NCBI RefSeq assembly: GCF_014698505.1
Contig: NZ_JACJTD010000046.1
Coordinates: 1-54,556 of the forward strand
Length of the DNA: 54,556 nucleotides
Source: Nostoc foliaceum FACHB-393
GTDB taxonomy: Bacteria; Cyanobacteriota; Cyanobacteriia; Cyanobacteriales; Nostocaceae
Direction: 5' to 3'
Part shown: piece by piece, positions 26,923-35,662 of the stretch
Layout: each line of letters starts with the position of its first letter
Numbering within the stretch: the stretch's first letter is position 1
Program-made: the position numbers and the translations under genes
The notes under the pieces: generated by a model
The model's database searches: none
What the model was told of the DNA's origin: nothing
What the model saw: only the letters and a program-made list of their open reading frames with translations

Positions 26923-27410
26923 GCAGTTATTTCCTCAATTGTTATAGGTTGGGTTTAGCGATCGCTAAACCCTTAAAATGTCAACACTATTTATAATTGC
27001 CCTATACATAAATGCAGGACTTGAAATAGCTAACTAAAGTTAATGATTTTTTTGACCGTTAGGGCTTCCGGGATGCGTCCGGTGGGCTACACCAACACAC
27101 TTAATATTCTCCAGTCCATAATGTTCTCTAAATATCATTGAGAATAGCTTTCTAAATCAAGCTTATATTCAGTGCATTATCTTGATTTTGCATAAAAATC
27201 TCGTTTTTTAGATATTCACCTTAATCCAATTATACATTCAAATTTTTTACATGGTTTGCCGGATTTCCATAGTCCATCTACCTGCGGTGAGTAGTTTAAA
27301 AAAAGGATTTCAGGCGGTTTTACACCATAGATAGACAGAGATCATTTCTCAGGAGGCATCTGCGTTTATCTGCGGTTCCATGTTTATTCTTAAAATTGTC
27401 TGCAAGAGGT
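26923..27410. other. Intergenic region with short repeats, 488 bp
   Basis: Contains a 22-bp palindrome at 26951-26972, a GC-rich repeat scrap near 27061-27100 (CCGGTGGGCTACACC) and a CATCTGCGTTTATCTGCGG repeat near 27357-27375. The last two are typical dispersed cyanobacterial repeats. No gene seen. Confidence 0.5.
26951..26972. repeat. 22-bp palindrome centred on a HIP1 site
   Basis: GGGTTTAGCGA and its exact complement TCGCTAAACCC, so the centre is GCGATCGC. It lies 29 bases upstream of the Gln-rich protein start on the minus strand, where an operator would fit. A related GGTTGGGTTTCGC is near 32612. Confidence 0.5.
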
Positions 27411-28505
27411 TTAATTCTTACTTGCTCTGAGTTGTCCACAAGCCGCATCGGCTTCTAAACCACGAGAATAACGGACACTAACAGCAGTATTTTGCTGCTT
27501 GAGGACGTTGACAAATGCTTGAATGCGATCGCGGTTGGGGCGTTTGTAGTCTACTTCTTGGATGGGATTATAAGGAATCAAATTCACATGGCTTTGAAAG
27601 CCTCGCATACATTTTGAAAGTTCCAATGCATGTTCTGGTAAATCGTTGACACCAGCGAGGAGAACATATTCAAAGGTAACGCGGCGGCCAGTGATTTCTA
27701 CATATTCTCGACATTCAGCCAGCAAATCTTCTAGAGGATAGGCGCGGGCGCTGGGGATGAGTTTTTCTCGCAGTGCTTGGTTGGGTGCGTGGAGACTAAC
27801 AGCGAGAGTGATTTGCAAATTGTTTTGCGCGAACTGACGAATGCGATCGCGAATACCAACTGTAGAAACTGTAAGCGATCGCTGCCCAATACCGATATCT
27901 TGATTCAGGGATTTCAGGGCTGCTAGGACATTCTCAGTATTCAACAACGGTTCACCCAGTCCCATAAACACCACATTGCTAACCCGTTGCTGAAAATCTT
28001 CTTGCACAGTTAACACCTGATCGACAATTTCATGCCGTGCTAGGTTGCGCTTGTAGCCTCCCTTACCAGTAGCGCAGAAATCACACGCCATTGGGCAACC
28101 TACCTGAGTAGAAACGCAAACTGTCAAACGGGCTTTTGGGCCTTCTCCCCTTTCTGCAAAGGTGGGGATACCAACAGTTTCAATAATTTGATCATCTGCT
28201 AATCGCAAAAGATATTTGACTGTGCCATCGGGTGCCTCAGAGCGGTAATGTAAAGTTGAGCGCCCAATGGGGATTTCTGCTACTTGTGCACGCCATTGCT
28301 TGGAGAAGACAGAAATATCAGCTAGCGATCGTACTCCCTTGTCATAGATCCATTCATGCAGCTGCTTTGCTCTGTAAGTAGGTTGTCCTTGCTGCTCCAC
28401 CCAAGCACTTAACTCCGTAAGAGAAGCACCGAGAAGAGGGGGAATTAATTCTGATTTTGCTGGGTTGTGTAACTCAACTTGAGATACAAAAGGCGTAGCA
28501 GACAT
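27411..28505 (-). CDS. rlmN: 23S rRNA (adenine2503-C2)-methyltransferase
   Basis: Radical SAM enzyme that methylates A2503 of 23S rRNA and A37 of some tRNAs. 364 residues. The [4Fe-4S]-binding motif is CPMACDFC (Cys137, 141, 144), with GLGEPLLN for SAM binding and the catalytic methyl-carrying Cys356 in ADAACGQLR. The N-terminal helix-hairpin part (YRAKQLHEWIYDKGV) is usual. Start MSATPFVSQ at 28505 is accepted; the next gene upstream on the same strand is 79 bp away. Confidence 0.96.
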   Translation of the reverse strand: MSATPFVSQVELHNPAKSELIPPLLGASLTELSAWVEQQGQPTYRAKQLHEWIYDKGVRSLADISVFSKQWRAQVAEIPIGRSTLHYRSEAPDGTVKYLLRLADDQIIETVGIPTFAERGEGPKARLTVCVSTQVGCPMACDFCATGKGGYKRNLARHEIVDQVLTVQEDFQQRVSNVVFMGLGEPLLNTENVLAALKSLNQDIGIGQRSLTVSTVGIRDRIRQFAQNNLQITLAVSLHAPNQALREKLIPSARAYPLEDLLAECREYVEITGRRVTFEYVLLAGVNDLPEHALELSKCMRGFQSHVNLIPYNPIQEVDYKRPNRDRIQAFVNVLKQQNTAVSVRYSRGLEADAACGQLRASKN

Positions 28506-28583
28506 AAAAAATCAAGAGTTGATGTAGGATCTCTATCCTACACCTGCGAGATTAACTTAGACTTGACCAAAGAAGACGGGAAA

Positions 28584-28937
28584 TTACCCAAAGGTTGTGC
28601 CGTTCCAGCCCCACATTGCACCTTTAGCGTCTGCAAATTCTATATAAATTCGATTTTTCGGCACACCTAGAGTTTGGTTAATCTCCTGGCAAAAGTCCTG
28701 ACTCATTGCTGCGGTTTGGTCTGGCTTCATGGTACCAATGCTCTTAATTTCAATGTAGCAAACTGGGTCTGTATTCCCTGCAAAGGTCATGGGAATTTCT
28801 GGCTCAAAAGCAGTCATTACATAGGATTCTGGTTTTCCCAAATGTTTCGCTAACTTGGCTGATAGGTTTAAAAGCATTGATTCAATTTCAGCTTTTTGAG
28901 GAGCCGATGCAGAAGTTTGCACTTTAATTAATGGCAT
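28584..28937 (-). CDS. MIF/tautomerase family protein
   Basis: 117 residues of the phenylpyruvate tautomerase (macrophage migration inhibitory factor) family. Pro2, the catalytic base after Met removal, is present in MPLIKVQTS. KPESYVMTAFEP and YIEFADAKGAMWGWNGTTFG match the usual core and C-terminus. Tautomerase activity in cyanobacteria is known, but the physiological substrate is not. It precedes rlmN on the same strand and may be cotranscribed. Confidence 0.9.
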   Translation of the reverse strand: MPLIKVQTSASAPQKAEIESMLLNLSAKLAKHLGKPESYVMTAFEPEIPMTFAGNTDPVCYIEIKSIGTMKPDQTAAMSQDFCQEINQTLGVPKNRIYIEFADAKGAMWGWNGTTFG

Positions 28938-28970
28938 AATACCGAATTGGGATTTGGGATTTTATTCACA

Positions 28971-29098
28971 TTGTTAAGTTTATCGTTAGGTGAAGCAATG
29001 GGGAGATGTAGGGAAGCAAGGGAGAAGAGTTTTCCCTCTGCAAGAGCAGCACCCTGCCCCTTTGTCTTTTTTCAATGCCCAATGCCCCATGCCCAACA
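28971..29098. repeat. Dispersed repeat with CAATGCCC units
   Basis: Spacer containing GGAAGCAAGGGAGAAGAG, AGAGCAGCACCCTGCC and CAATGCCCAATGCCCCATG. The AGAGCAGCACCCTGCC stretch recurs at 15029-15044 near the DUF721 gene. Confidence 0.6.
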
Positions 29099-29099
29099 T

Positions 29100-29924
29100 T
29101 TAGTTATGAGATGAGCGAAATAGATGACTATGTTCGGGATGGTATAAACGCGATCGCCCTTTTGCTGTCGAGAGGGCTGGACTAATTATATAAAGTGTAG
29201 TGCGAATTAGTTTTTCTTTATGAGTGCAGTCTGCCATTTCGTTTAGGGGGACAACCTTGATTTTTTCATCGGGCCATCCGATGCGAAAGCAAATGGCAAT
29301 GGGGGTTTCGGCTGGGTAATGTTCGAGTAGTTTGGCTTGGGCATTTTCGACGTGACGCGCACTCAAATACAGGCAGAGGCTAGCCTGATGTGCCGCGAGA
29401 GAGGCTAATTCTTCAGTGGCGGGGACTTCTGTACGTCCGCTGATCCGGGTCAAAATTATAGTTTGGACTAAACCAGGGACAGTCAGCTCTACTTTGAGTT
29501 TGGCAGCAGCAGCTTGAAAAGCGCTGATACCTGGGATGACTTCAAAAGGAATATTTGCCTCTGCGAGGAGGTGCATTTGCTCGTGAATGGCGCTGTAGAG
29601 ACTAGGATCGCCAGAATGGAGACGGACTAGAGATTTATTTTGCGATCGCACCCTATCAATCATGATCGCCAAAATCTCTTCTAAAGTCTGATTCGCAGTT
29701 CTAATAATCTCTGCATCTTTTCGGCAAAGTTCTAAAATCTGTTCGGGTACTAAAGAATCAGCAAATAAAATCACATCAGCAACAGCCAGTAGCTTCTGCG
29801 CCTTCACCGTTAATAAATCAGGATCTCCAGGGCCTGCTCCGACAATATACACAGACGGTTCTATGGCATATAGTGTTTTTTCATAACTCAGGTTTTCTGT
29901 ATATTCACTTTTAGAAGAACACAC
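29100..29924 (-). CDS. cobM: Precorrin-4 C11-methyltransferase
   Basis: SAM-dependent methylase of the corrin ring in cobalamin synthesis. 274 residues of tetrapyrrole methylase fold: YIVGAGPGDPDLLTVKAQ, VILFADSLVP, LVRLHSGDPSLYSAIHEQ, EVIPGISAFQAAAA and TIILTRISGRTEVP, all typical of CobM/CbiF. It lies on the same strand 216 bp downstream of lgt, an order I know from other cyanobacteria. No other cob gene is in the window. Confidence 0.92.
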   Translation of the reverse strand: MCSSKSEYTENLSYEKTLYAIEPSVYIVGAGPGDPDLLTVKAQKLLAVADVILFADSLVPEQILELCRKDAEIIRTANQTLEEILAIMIDRVRSQNKSLVRLHSGDPSLYSAIHEQMHLLAEANIPFEVIPGISAFQAAAAKLKVELTVPGLVQTIILTRISGRTEVPATEELASLAAHQASLCLYLSARHVENAQAKLLEHYPAETPIAICFRIGWPDEKIKVVPLNEMADCTHKEKLIRTTLYIISPALSTAKGRSRLYHPEHSHLFRSSHN

Positions 29925-30022
29925 GGCAATCCCTCAAAAAACTTTTTTGATATTTTCTCAGTATCTTTCCGGATTTACCCTCTTTCCCTAGTAGAGAGTA
30001 ATGGTAGATGCACCCTGGTTAA

Positions 30023-30057
30023 GCCCTAGAGAATACTCTGGGGCATTTTTTATTTTT
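30023..30057 (+). terminator. Terminator-like hairpin between cobM and lgt
   Basis: GCCCTAGAG pairs with CTCTGGGGC over a 4-base loop, followed by ATTTTTTATTTTT on the + strand. No + strand gene ends here, so it may close a small RNA. On the minus strand no T-run follows the stem. Confidence 0.6.
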
Positions 30058-30074
30058 GGATATCGGGAATTGGG

Positions 30075-30168
30075 CATTGGGCATGAGTTATTATTCTTTC
30101 TTCCTCTGCTCCCCCTGCTCCCCCTGCTCCCCCTGCTTCCTCATCCCCTCATCTCCCCATCTCCCTTA
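30075..30168. repeat. CTGCTCCCC/CATCTCCCC repeat overlapping the lgt 3' end
   Basis: Tandem CTGCTCCCC units (about 30107-30138) run into CCCCTCATCTCCCCATCTCCC. The lgt stop codon (complement of 30141-30143) lies inside the array. Confidence 0.75.
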
Positions 30169-31016
30169 GGAGTAGGAACTACATCGGGTAAAGGGCGTTT
30201 GAGTAAGTAAAGCCAAGCTAATCCAGCTAATCCAAATAAAATTCCTAAACTACTGACTACTTGTGCCATCCGTAACGGCCCCAGCATCAAGCTATCAGTG
30301 CGAAAACCTTCGATCCACAAGCGTCCTAAGCTGTAGGCTGGCCAGTAAACTAGAAACAGCGTGCCTACCTTCAAACGTGGCTTACCGGATAAAGACCGGA
30401 AAAACAATGTTATGAGCAGTGCAAACACCGCTAAATCCCATAGAGATTCGTACAGGAAGGTGGGATGAAAGTAATCAAAACTCGCATATTCTAGAGGACG
30501 ATGGTCTGGTGGAATATACAGCTTCCAAGGTAAATTAGTAGGATCGCCAAAAGCTTCAGAATTAAAGAAATTGCCCCAACGCCCGATCGCTTGCCCTAAA
30601 ATCAGCGAAGGCGCTACTAAATCTGCTAGTTGCCAGAAAGAAACCTGCTTAATTTTGGCAAAGATTAATGCAGCCAAAACGCCACCAAGAATTGCTCCAT
30701 GAATGGCAATACCTCCTTCCCAGATAGCAAAGATTTTTCCTGGAGTTGGGGCATATTTTGACCACTCAAAAAAAACGTAATATAGCCGTGCGCCAGGAAT
30801 CGCCCCAATCAATAACCAAAAGAATAAATCGCCTAACAACTCAGGATTAACATTACGACGCTTTGCCAATTCCTGGGAAAGGATAACGCCAATTAACACT
30901 GCTGTGGCAATCAATAAGCCATACCAACGGATAGTTAATGGCCCTAATTTCACCAGAATCGGTCCTGGAGAAGTAAATTGAAATGCCAAAGGCAAGGTGG
31001 AAAAATCCAGTGCCAT
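30141..31016 (-). CDS. lgt: Phosphatidylglycerol--prolipoprotein diacylglyceryl transferase
   Basis: Integral membrane enzyme that adds diacylglycerol to the lipobox Cys of prelipoproteins. 291 residues and about seven hydrophobic segments. Family features are IRWYGLLIATAVLIG, the Lgt signature GARLYYVFFEW, GGIAIHGAILGG and GQAIGRWGNFFNSEAFG (with the functional Arg), then YWPAYSLGRLWIEGFRTD. The last residues (GDGEMRG) are encoded by a CCCCATCTCCC repeat that also supplies the stop, so the C-terminus is probably variable. The lipoprotein at 48257 is a potential substrate. Confidence 0.93.
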   Translation of the reverse strand: MALDFSTLPLAFQFTSPGPILVKLGPLTIRWYGLLIATAVLIGVILSQELAKRRNVNPELLGDLFFWLLIGAIPGARLYYVFFEWSKYAPTPGKIFAIWEGGIAIHGAILGGVLAALIFAKIKQVSFWQLADLVAPSLILGQAIGRWGNFFNSEAFGDPTNLPWKLYIPPDHRPLEYASFDYFHPTFLYESLWDLAVFALLITLFFRSLSGKPRLKVGTLFLVYWPAYSLGRLWIEGFRTDSLMLGPLRMAQVVSSLGILFGLAGLAWLYLLKRPLPDVVPTPKGDGEMRG

Positions 31017-31450
31017 GAAAAATTACCTAGAAAAGTTCGTTAACTACCCGCGCACTTTGCTAAGTACGGAGTTTCTTGAGTCTCGAATACTGGAACTGTA
31101 CTTAAATCCTCCACAACATTGTGGGGATACAAATAGAAATCCAGCATCTATATTTAGGAGTTTATAGCGGTTCTCGTTTGCATGAAGTACGTTGTTCAAC
31201 CTCACCCCCAACCCCTCTCCTTAGCAAGGAGAGGGGAGCGTTTGCTTTACTCAAATGCGGAGTGGGGTTCCGACTATATTGCACTAAAGTGAGAACCGCG
31301 ATAATTCCTAACGCCTAGTTGAGCATAACTTGTGCCACTAAAACAATTGAGTTTAGCATCCTTACTCAGAGCGCAAGATGGTAGATTTGAGTAAGTTACA
31401 CAAAAGAGTTTCGATATAATCACCTAAACAACTTTGATATATCTAAAATT
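31017..31450. other. Intergenic region with MITE, 434 bp
   Basis: Divergent spacer between lgt and coaD. It contains a 141-bp MITE-like element (31163-31303) and otherwise AT-rich promoter-like sequence. Confidence 0.6.
31163..31303. mobile_element. MITE-like element, copy A (141 bp)
   Basis: Ends in inverted repeats TAGCGGTTCTC and GAGAACCGCGA (one mismatch) bordered by TA, as in IS630/Tc1-type elements. Just inside the left end is GTTTGCATGAAGTACG. The middle holds an AACCCCTCTCC/GGAGAGGGG hairpin. A shorter copy with the same ends and GTTTACGTGAAGTAC lies at 46488-46594. There is no coding capacity. Confidence 0.7.
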
Positions 31451-32002
31451 GTGATTGCTATTTATCCTGGTAGCTTCGACCCCATCACCTTGGGACACCT
31501 TGACCTCATTCAGCGCGGTAGTCGGCTGTTTGAGCGGGTAATTGTCGCTGTACTGCGGAACCCCAACAAAATGCCACTTTTTAGCGTACAGCAACGGCTA
31601 GATCAGATCAGTCTTTCTACACAACATCTACCTAATGTAGATGTAGATAGCTTTGATGGTCTTACCGTTAACTATGCCCAAATGCGACAAGCACAAGTTT
31701 TGCTGCGGGGTTTACGGGCTGTGTCAGATTTTGAAGTGGAACTGCAAATGGCTCACACCAATAAAACTCTTTCTACCCAAATAGAAACAGTTTTTCTTGC
31801 AACCTCAAATGAGTATAGTTTTTTAAGTAGTAGTGTGGTAAAAGAGATTGCAAGGTTTGGTGGCTCTATCGATCATCTCGTTCCCCCACACATTGCCCTA
31901 GATATATACCAATGCTACAATCACAAATCTCCAATGTTGAACCCAATCTCAACGGAAGCAATCCCCCCCCTCAAGAGTATCTCAGTGGAGAGGGAAGCAT
32001 AG
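31451..32002 (+). CDS. coaD: Phosphopantetheine adenylyltransferase
   Basis: CoaD makes dephospho-CoA from 4'-phosphopantetheine and ATP. 183 residues from a GTG start (MIAIYPGSFDPITLGHLDLIQR with the HLGH-type TLGH motif). Further features are RLFERVIVAVLRNPNK, LLRGLRAVSDFEVELQMAHTNK and the ISSS-like SFLSSSVVKEIARFGGSI. The usual family length is about 160, so the last 20-25 residues (HKSPMLNPISTEAIPP...) are an extension. That extension is encoded by DNA shared with the next gene, which starts 91 bp before the coaD stop in another frame. Confidence 0.95.
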   Translation: MIAIYPGSFDPITLGHLDLIQRGSRLFERVIVAVLRNPNKMPLFSVQQRLDQISLSTQHLPNVDVDSFDGLTVNYAQMRQAQVLLRGLRAVSDFEVELQMAHTNKTLSTQIETVFLATSNEYSFLSSSVVKEIARFGGSIDHLVPPHIALDIYQCYNHKSPMLNPISTEAIPPLKSISVEREA

Positions 32003-32580
32003 ATATTCAGCAGGAACTCAACCGTCTAGAGGAAATGGTTCTCTCTAGTCTCAGGATTCCGCTGACGGGACGCACTCTCATAGATGAAGAAAAGCTACTG
32101 GATCAGCTTGATTACATCCGGCTTGCCTTACCATCACTTTTTCAAGAAGCAGCAGCTATCCTCGACCAAAAGGACGAAATTCTCCTGGAAGCGGAAGAGT
32201 ATGGGCAGCAGGTTGTTGAGGCCGCGCAAGCAAAAAGAGCGCAAATTTTAGCTGAAAGCGATATTATTCACCAAGCAGAACAAGAAGCTGAACAACTGCG
32301 GCGACAAGTGCAACAAGAGTGTGAGGCAATAATGCAAGAAACCCTCGCCGAGATAGACCGTAAGCGGTATGCTTGTCAGCAAGAGTTAGACCAAATGCGA
32401 CAAACTGCGATCGCTCACGCTCAAGAAATTGAAGATGGGGCTGATGCATACGCCGATGGCATCCTGGGAAATATTGAGCAGGATCTCAAGGATATGTTGC
32501 GAATTATCACCAATGGACGACAACAATTGCAAATTGATAACCTCACACAGCGCAATTCACCTCCTGGCAAAAAAAGATAG
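31912..32580 (+). CDS. Coiled-coil protein overlapping coaD
   Basis: 222 residues. After about 30 variable residues come GSIDIQQELNRLEEMVLSS, PLTGRTLIDEEKLLDQLDYIRLALP, then a long charged coiled coil (residues about 75-175) rich in Glu, Gln and Ala, resembling F0F1 subunit b-like or DivIVA-like scaffolds. No signal peptide. It overlaps coaD by 91 bp in a different frame, so the true start may be a later Met, such as MVLSSLRIPL, or the overlap is real. Likely cotranscribed with coaD. Known in cyanobacteria as a conserved hypothetical. Confidence 0.75.
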   Translation: MLQSQISNVEPNLNGSNPPPQEYLSGEGSIDIQQELNRLEEMVLSSLRIPLTGRTLIDEEKLLDQLDYIRLALPSLFQEAAAILDQKDEILLEAEEYGQQVVEAAQAKRAQILAESDIIHQAEQEAEQLRRQVQQECEAIMQETLAEIDRKRYACQQELDQMRQTAIAHAQEIEDGADAYADGILGNIEQDLKDMLRIITNGRQQLQIDNLTQRNSPPGKKR

Positions 32581-32756
32581 GAGTTTTAACGAGAGATGGG
32601 GAAAAATTATAGGTTGGGTTTCGCTATTGCTTAACCCAGCAATTTTTATCAAGGAAGACTTTTGCGTTTCTATACTCGAAGCTAAATCTACCTCTGAATA
32701 GGTTTAAAATTTTAGCTTACGCCAACACCTACCCATTAACGCAATTTAATCTCTAA

Positions 32757-34103
32757 TTACAGGGTGTAAGTAAAATCTTCTACCAGCATACCGGGAACTA
32801 AACTACCTCCAAGTTGACGACTATCATATGTACCTACTTCAGGAATGAATTCTTGAAAATCTGTCAAAGCTACTAATTTTTCTCCCCAGAAGCGATAGAG
32901 ACTTTCATCAAAACGTAAGTTCTCAATGGGAGCAATAATTTCTGCGTTTTCTACCCAAAAACAAGCATAACGGGTCATACCTGTGATTCTACCAGTTTGG
33001 CGATCGCTCCAATTCAAGTAATGTAAATTCGATACATATAATCCTGTATCTAAACTCGGAAGAATCTGCTCAAATACTAAATTTCCAGTACTCACTTCTG
33101 GCGCTCGTAAAGTCTCTGAACTATTAGCACCGTTGGCAATTTTTTGATATTCCTTAGCAGTCCGAGAATTCACCAAAGTATTTACCAAATGTCCTTTTTC
33201 TATTACAGGTAACTCCGGTGCTGCTATTTCTCCTAATTCATTAAATCGCGGCACTAATCCCCGCTGAAAGTTTTCTTTCAAACTAAATCTTGGAGACAGT
33301 TGTTTTTCTTGACGCGATAAAGCAGCTAAAGCGCTATTTCCTTGCTGGATATCAGCTTCGCTTACTGCTCCCCAAGAAAGCATTAATAATAAATCTGCAA
33401 CAGCAGCAGGTGCAAAATAAGTTTTGTATTGTCCCCGCGGCAATTCTTTCGCTGGGCGAGAAAGCAATTCGAGTTGCTTTTTGCCTTCGCTGATTTTGGC
33501 TATATAAGCAGATTCATCCCAGTCACTTCCTGCAAATGTACCCTTAACTGCTTGTCCAGAAGTGGAAAATAGAGAATAATCTAAGGTAAAAGAATCAGTA
33601 GCAAACCAGTGTTTTTGTCCGTTGGAATCACCATAAGCTTTAACTACCACTCCCCCTGCATATATCCCTGTAAAATCTAATTCAGCAACTAATTCTAGCA
33701 GAGTTGGTACTACTGCTTCCGCCGCTAATAAATTCCCAGAATGTATTTCTCGACTGGAATTATTTCCTGATGGCAAAACTAGATATGGATCGATGGGTAA
33801 TAGAATAAGTTCGTCACGTAGTTCTTGCAAAGCGGCATATGCTAACTGCCAATCTACGTCCCAATTTCCAGTAAACGGAAACTGCCGAACACTGCTACGC
33901 TGATCTGCCATCAAAGTTAGTTCGATCCAACCATCAGCAACACAACCAGTTTGGCGCACTTTTGCATGATTAAAACGAATAAATTGACTTCTTTCACTGC
34001 TGAGTTTGACAGTGAATTGTTCACTTTTAGATTTTTTAATCAGCAGAGTTTCAATCAGTCGATTAAAGCTGACTTCTAACGCAGATAATTCCTCAATCTT
34101 CAT
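32757..34103 (-). CDS. tldE: TldE/PmbA-family metalloprotease partner
   Basis: 448 residues of the PmbA/TldE family, the non-catalytic half of the TldD/TldE heterodimer that degrades unfolded or flexible peptides, including microcin and peptide antibiotics in E. coli. Seen are the N-terminal FNRLIETLLIK, IRFNHAKVRQTG, FAPAAVADLLLMLSWGAVS and RITGMTRYACFWVENAEII. It lacks the HExxxH zinc motif, as expected for TldE. Its catalytic partner gene lies just upstream on the same strand (106 bp apart). Confidence 0.9.
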   Translation of the reverse strand: MKIEELSALEVSFNRLIETLLIKKSKSEQFTVKLSSERSQFIRFNHAKVRQTGCVADGWIELTLMADQRSSVRQFPFTGNWDVDWQLAYAALQELRDELILLPIDPYLVLPSGNNSSREIHSGNLLAAEAVVPTLLELVAELDFTGIYAGGVVVKAYGDSNGQKHWFATDSFTLDYSLFSTSGQAVKGTFAGSDWDESAYIAKISEGKKQLELLSRPAKELPRGQYKTYFAPAAVADLLLMLSWGAVSEADIQQGNSALAALSRQEKQLSPRFSLKENFQRGLVPRFNELGEIAAPELPVIEKGHLVNTLVNSRTAKEYQKIANGANSSETLRAPEVSTGNLVFEQILPSLDTGLYVSNLHYLNWSDRQTGRITGMTRYACFWVENAEIIAPIENLRFDESLYRFWGEKLVALTDFQEFIPEVGTYDSRQLGGSLVPGMLVEDFTYTL

Positions 34104-34209
34104 GGATATTAAATATTAATAGGGAATAGGTAGATGGGATGACGCAATTACGAATTACGTTAGCGTAGCGGTAGCGAGTCCGCGAGCGTCATTACGAATT
34201 ACGAATTAT
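34104..34209. repeat. Repeat-filled spacer between tldD and tldE
   Basis: Contains ATTACGA heptamers (34147-34157 and 34190-34207) around a GC-rich GCGTAGCGGTAGCGAGTCCG stretch at about 34162-34181. The two genes may still share a transcript. Confidence 0.65.
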
Positions 34210-35649
34210 CTAAACTCCTCCACCAAAAACTTCGACATTAGCAAATACACAAACAGGTGAACCATGTCCTACCCAAATAGCCTGATTTGGTTCTCCTTTA
34301 CCACAATAAGGAGTACCATACATTTGCCAGTTGTCAGCATTTCCTACTTGGATTAAGCTGTGCCAAAACTCTGGTGTTGTGGCGCGATAGTTAGGATTGC
34401 GGAGGGTTTTGGTGAGTTTACCATTTTCAATTAATTTAGCGTACTCGCAACCAAATTGAAATTTGTAGCGGCGATCGTCAATTGACCAAGAACGGTTAGA
34501 TTCCATGTAAACGCCGTGTTCTATCCCGCCAATAATGTCTTCAAAGCTGGCGTTTAGAGGTTCTAAATTCAAGTTACCCATGCGATCGATCGCAGGTCGA
34601 TTCCATGAGGAAGCACGGGCACAGGCAACTCCTGGTACACCTGCTCTTGCTTGACTCTCCAGACTGCCTACACCTCGCTGGAGTACACCTTCTTTAACCA
34701 AATACTCCCGCGTTGCTACAGCACCAGTATCATCAAAGCCATAGCTAGCAAATTCTCCAGGCACGGTGGGATCAAAAGTAATGTTCATCAGCGGCGAACC
34801 ATATACTAGGTTGCCAAAATCACTTTTATTAACGAAGCTGCCCCCAGCATAATTACGCTCATCTCCCAAAATTCGGTCAATTTCTAGGGGATGTCCGACA
34901 CTTTCATGGATTTGCAGCATCATTTGATCTGGGGCTAAAACTAAATTGGTACGGGTGCTAGGACATTCATCTGCTGTCAAGAGTTCTACTGCTTGTTCGC
35001 CAATTTGCCGCACCCGATGCCATAAGTTTTCTTGTTTTAAAAGTTCTAATCCACCTTGATAACAGTTTGCTTGAGAACCATTGTTACTGCGTTGCTGTAC
35101 AACCGCCCCATCTTGGGCGGTGGCTCCATAATGAGTGCCTATAGATAGAGTTTTTTGATAGACTTCTGAGCCGTTGCTGCTAATAAACCAAGACTCCCTC
35201 TCAATGGTGCTAGCACTGGCTATAGTTTGCACAATCTTGTCGTCAACTTTCAGCGTTTGGCAAATCCGAACCAGTAAATCGTTGATTTCTCCAGGACTCA
35301 AAGCATCTAATGGCTCAAGGAATGGAGATTTATATTCACCAACCACTTTCGGGCGCTCACTTTCACGGAAGGGATGTATCCACCATTCAGTGGCCGCTAG
35401 TGCCTGTTTATAGGCTGTTTGGGCAGCAGCTTGGAGGGAAGACAGTTCCAGGGAGTTAGTTGCTGCATAACCCAGACAACCATTTACCAAAACTTCCAGC
35501 ATGGCTCCTATGGTGAAGGATTTGCCATTTACCTGGGGTAAGCCGTCACGGACTGAACGAGTTGTAGAAGTCTCTTTGACGGCTCTGATACCGATCCAAT
35601 CAGCAGGAATGTCGAAACTAGCGATCGCTTTTTTTAGAGTAATCCACAT
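34210..35649 (-). CDS. tldD: TldD zinc metalloprotease
   Basis: 479 residues. The HESVGH motif (His248, Glu249, His253) is the HExxxH zinc site of TldD, followed by PLEIDRILGDE. The third ligand is a Cys in FQFGCEYAK near the C-terminus. Other family features are NLVLAPDQMMLQ, GSPLMNITFDP, GVACARASSWNRPAIDRMGNL and the final GHGSPVCVFANVEVFGGGV. With TldE it forms the peptidase. Immediately upstream on the same strand (13 bp) is cysS, so cysS-tldD-tldE is probably an operon. Confidence 0.93.
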   Translation of the reverse strand: MWITLKKAIASFDIPADWIGIRAVKETSTTRSVRDGLPQVNGKSFTIGAMLEVLVNGCLGYAATNSLELSSLQAAAQTAYKQALAATEWWIHPFRESERPKVVGEYKSPFLEPLDALSPGEINDLLVRICQTLKVDDKIVQTIASASTIERESWFISSNGSEVYQKTLSIGTHYGATAQDGAVVQQRSNNGSQANCYQGGLELLKQENLWHRVRQIGEQAVELLTADECPSTRTNLVLAPDQMMLQIHESVGHPLEIDRILGDERNYAGGSFVNKSDFGNLVYGSPLMNITFDPTVPGEFASYGFDDTGAVATREYLVKEGVLQRGVGSLESQARAGVPGVACARASSWNRPAIDRMGNLNLEPLNASFEDIIGGIEHGVYMESNRSWSIDDRRYKFQFGCEYAKLIENGKLTKTLRNPNYRATTPEFWHSLIQVGNADNWQMYGTPYCGKGEPNQAIWVGHGSPVCVFANVEVFGGGV

Positions 35650-35662
35650 AAGAATTTAAAAT

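Noticed and set aside
30001..30210. 69-codon plus-strand frame between cobM and lgt
   Set aside because: Leu/Pro repeats come from the CTGCTCCCC array. The terminator at 30023-30057 interrupts it.
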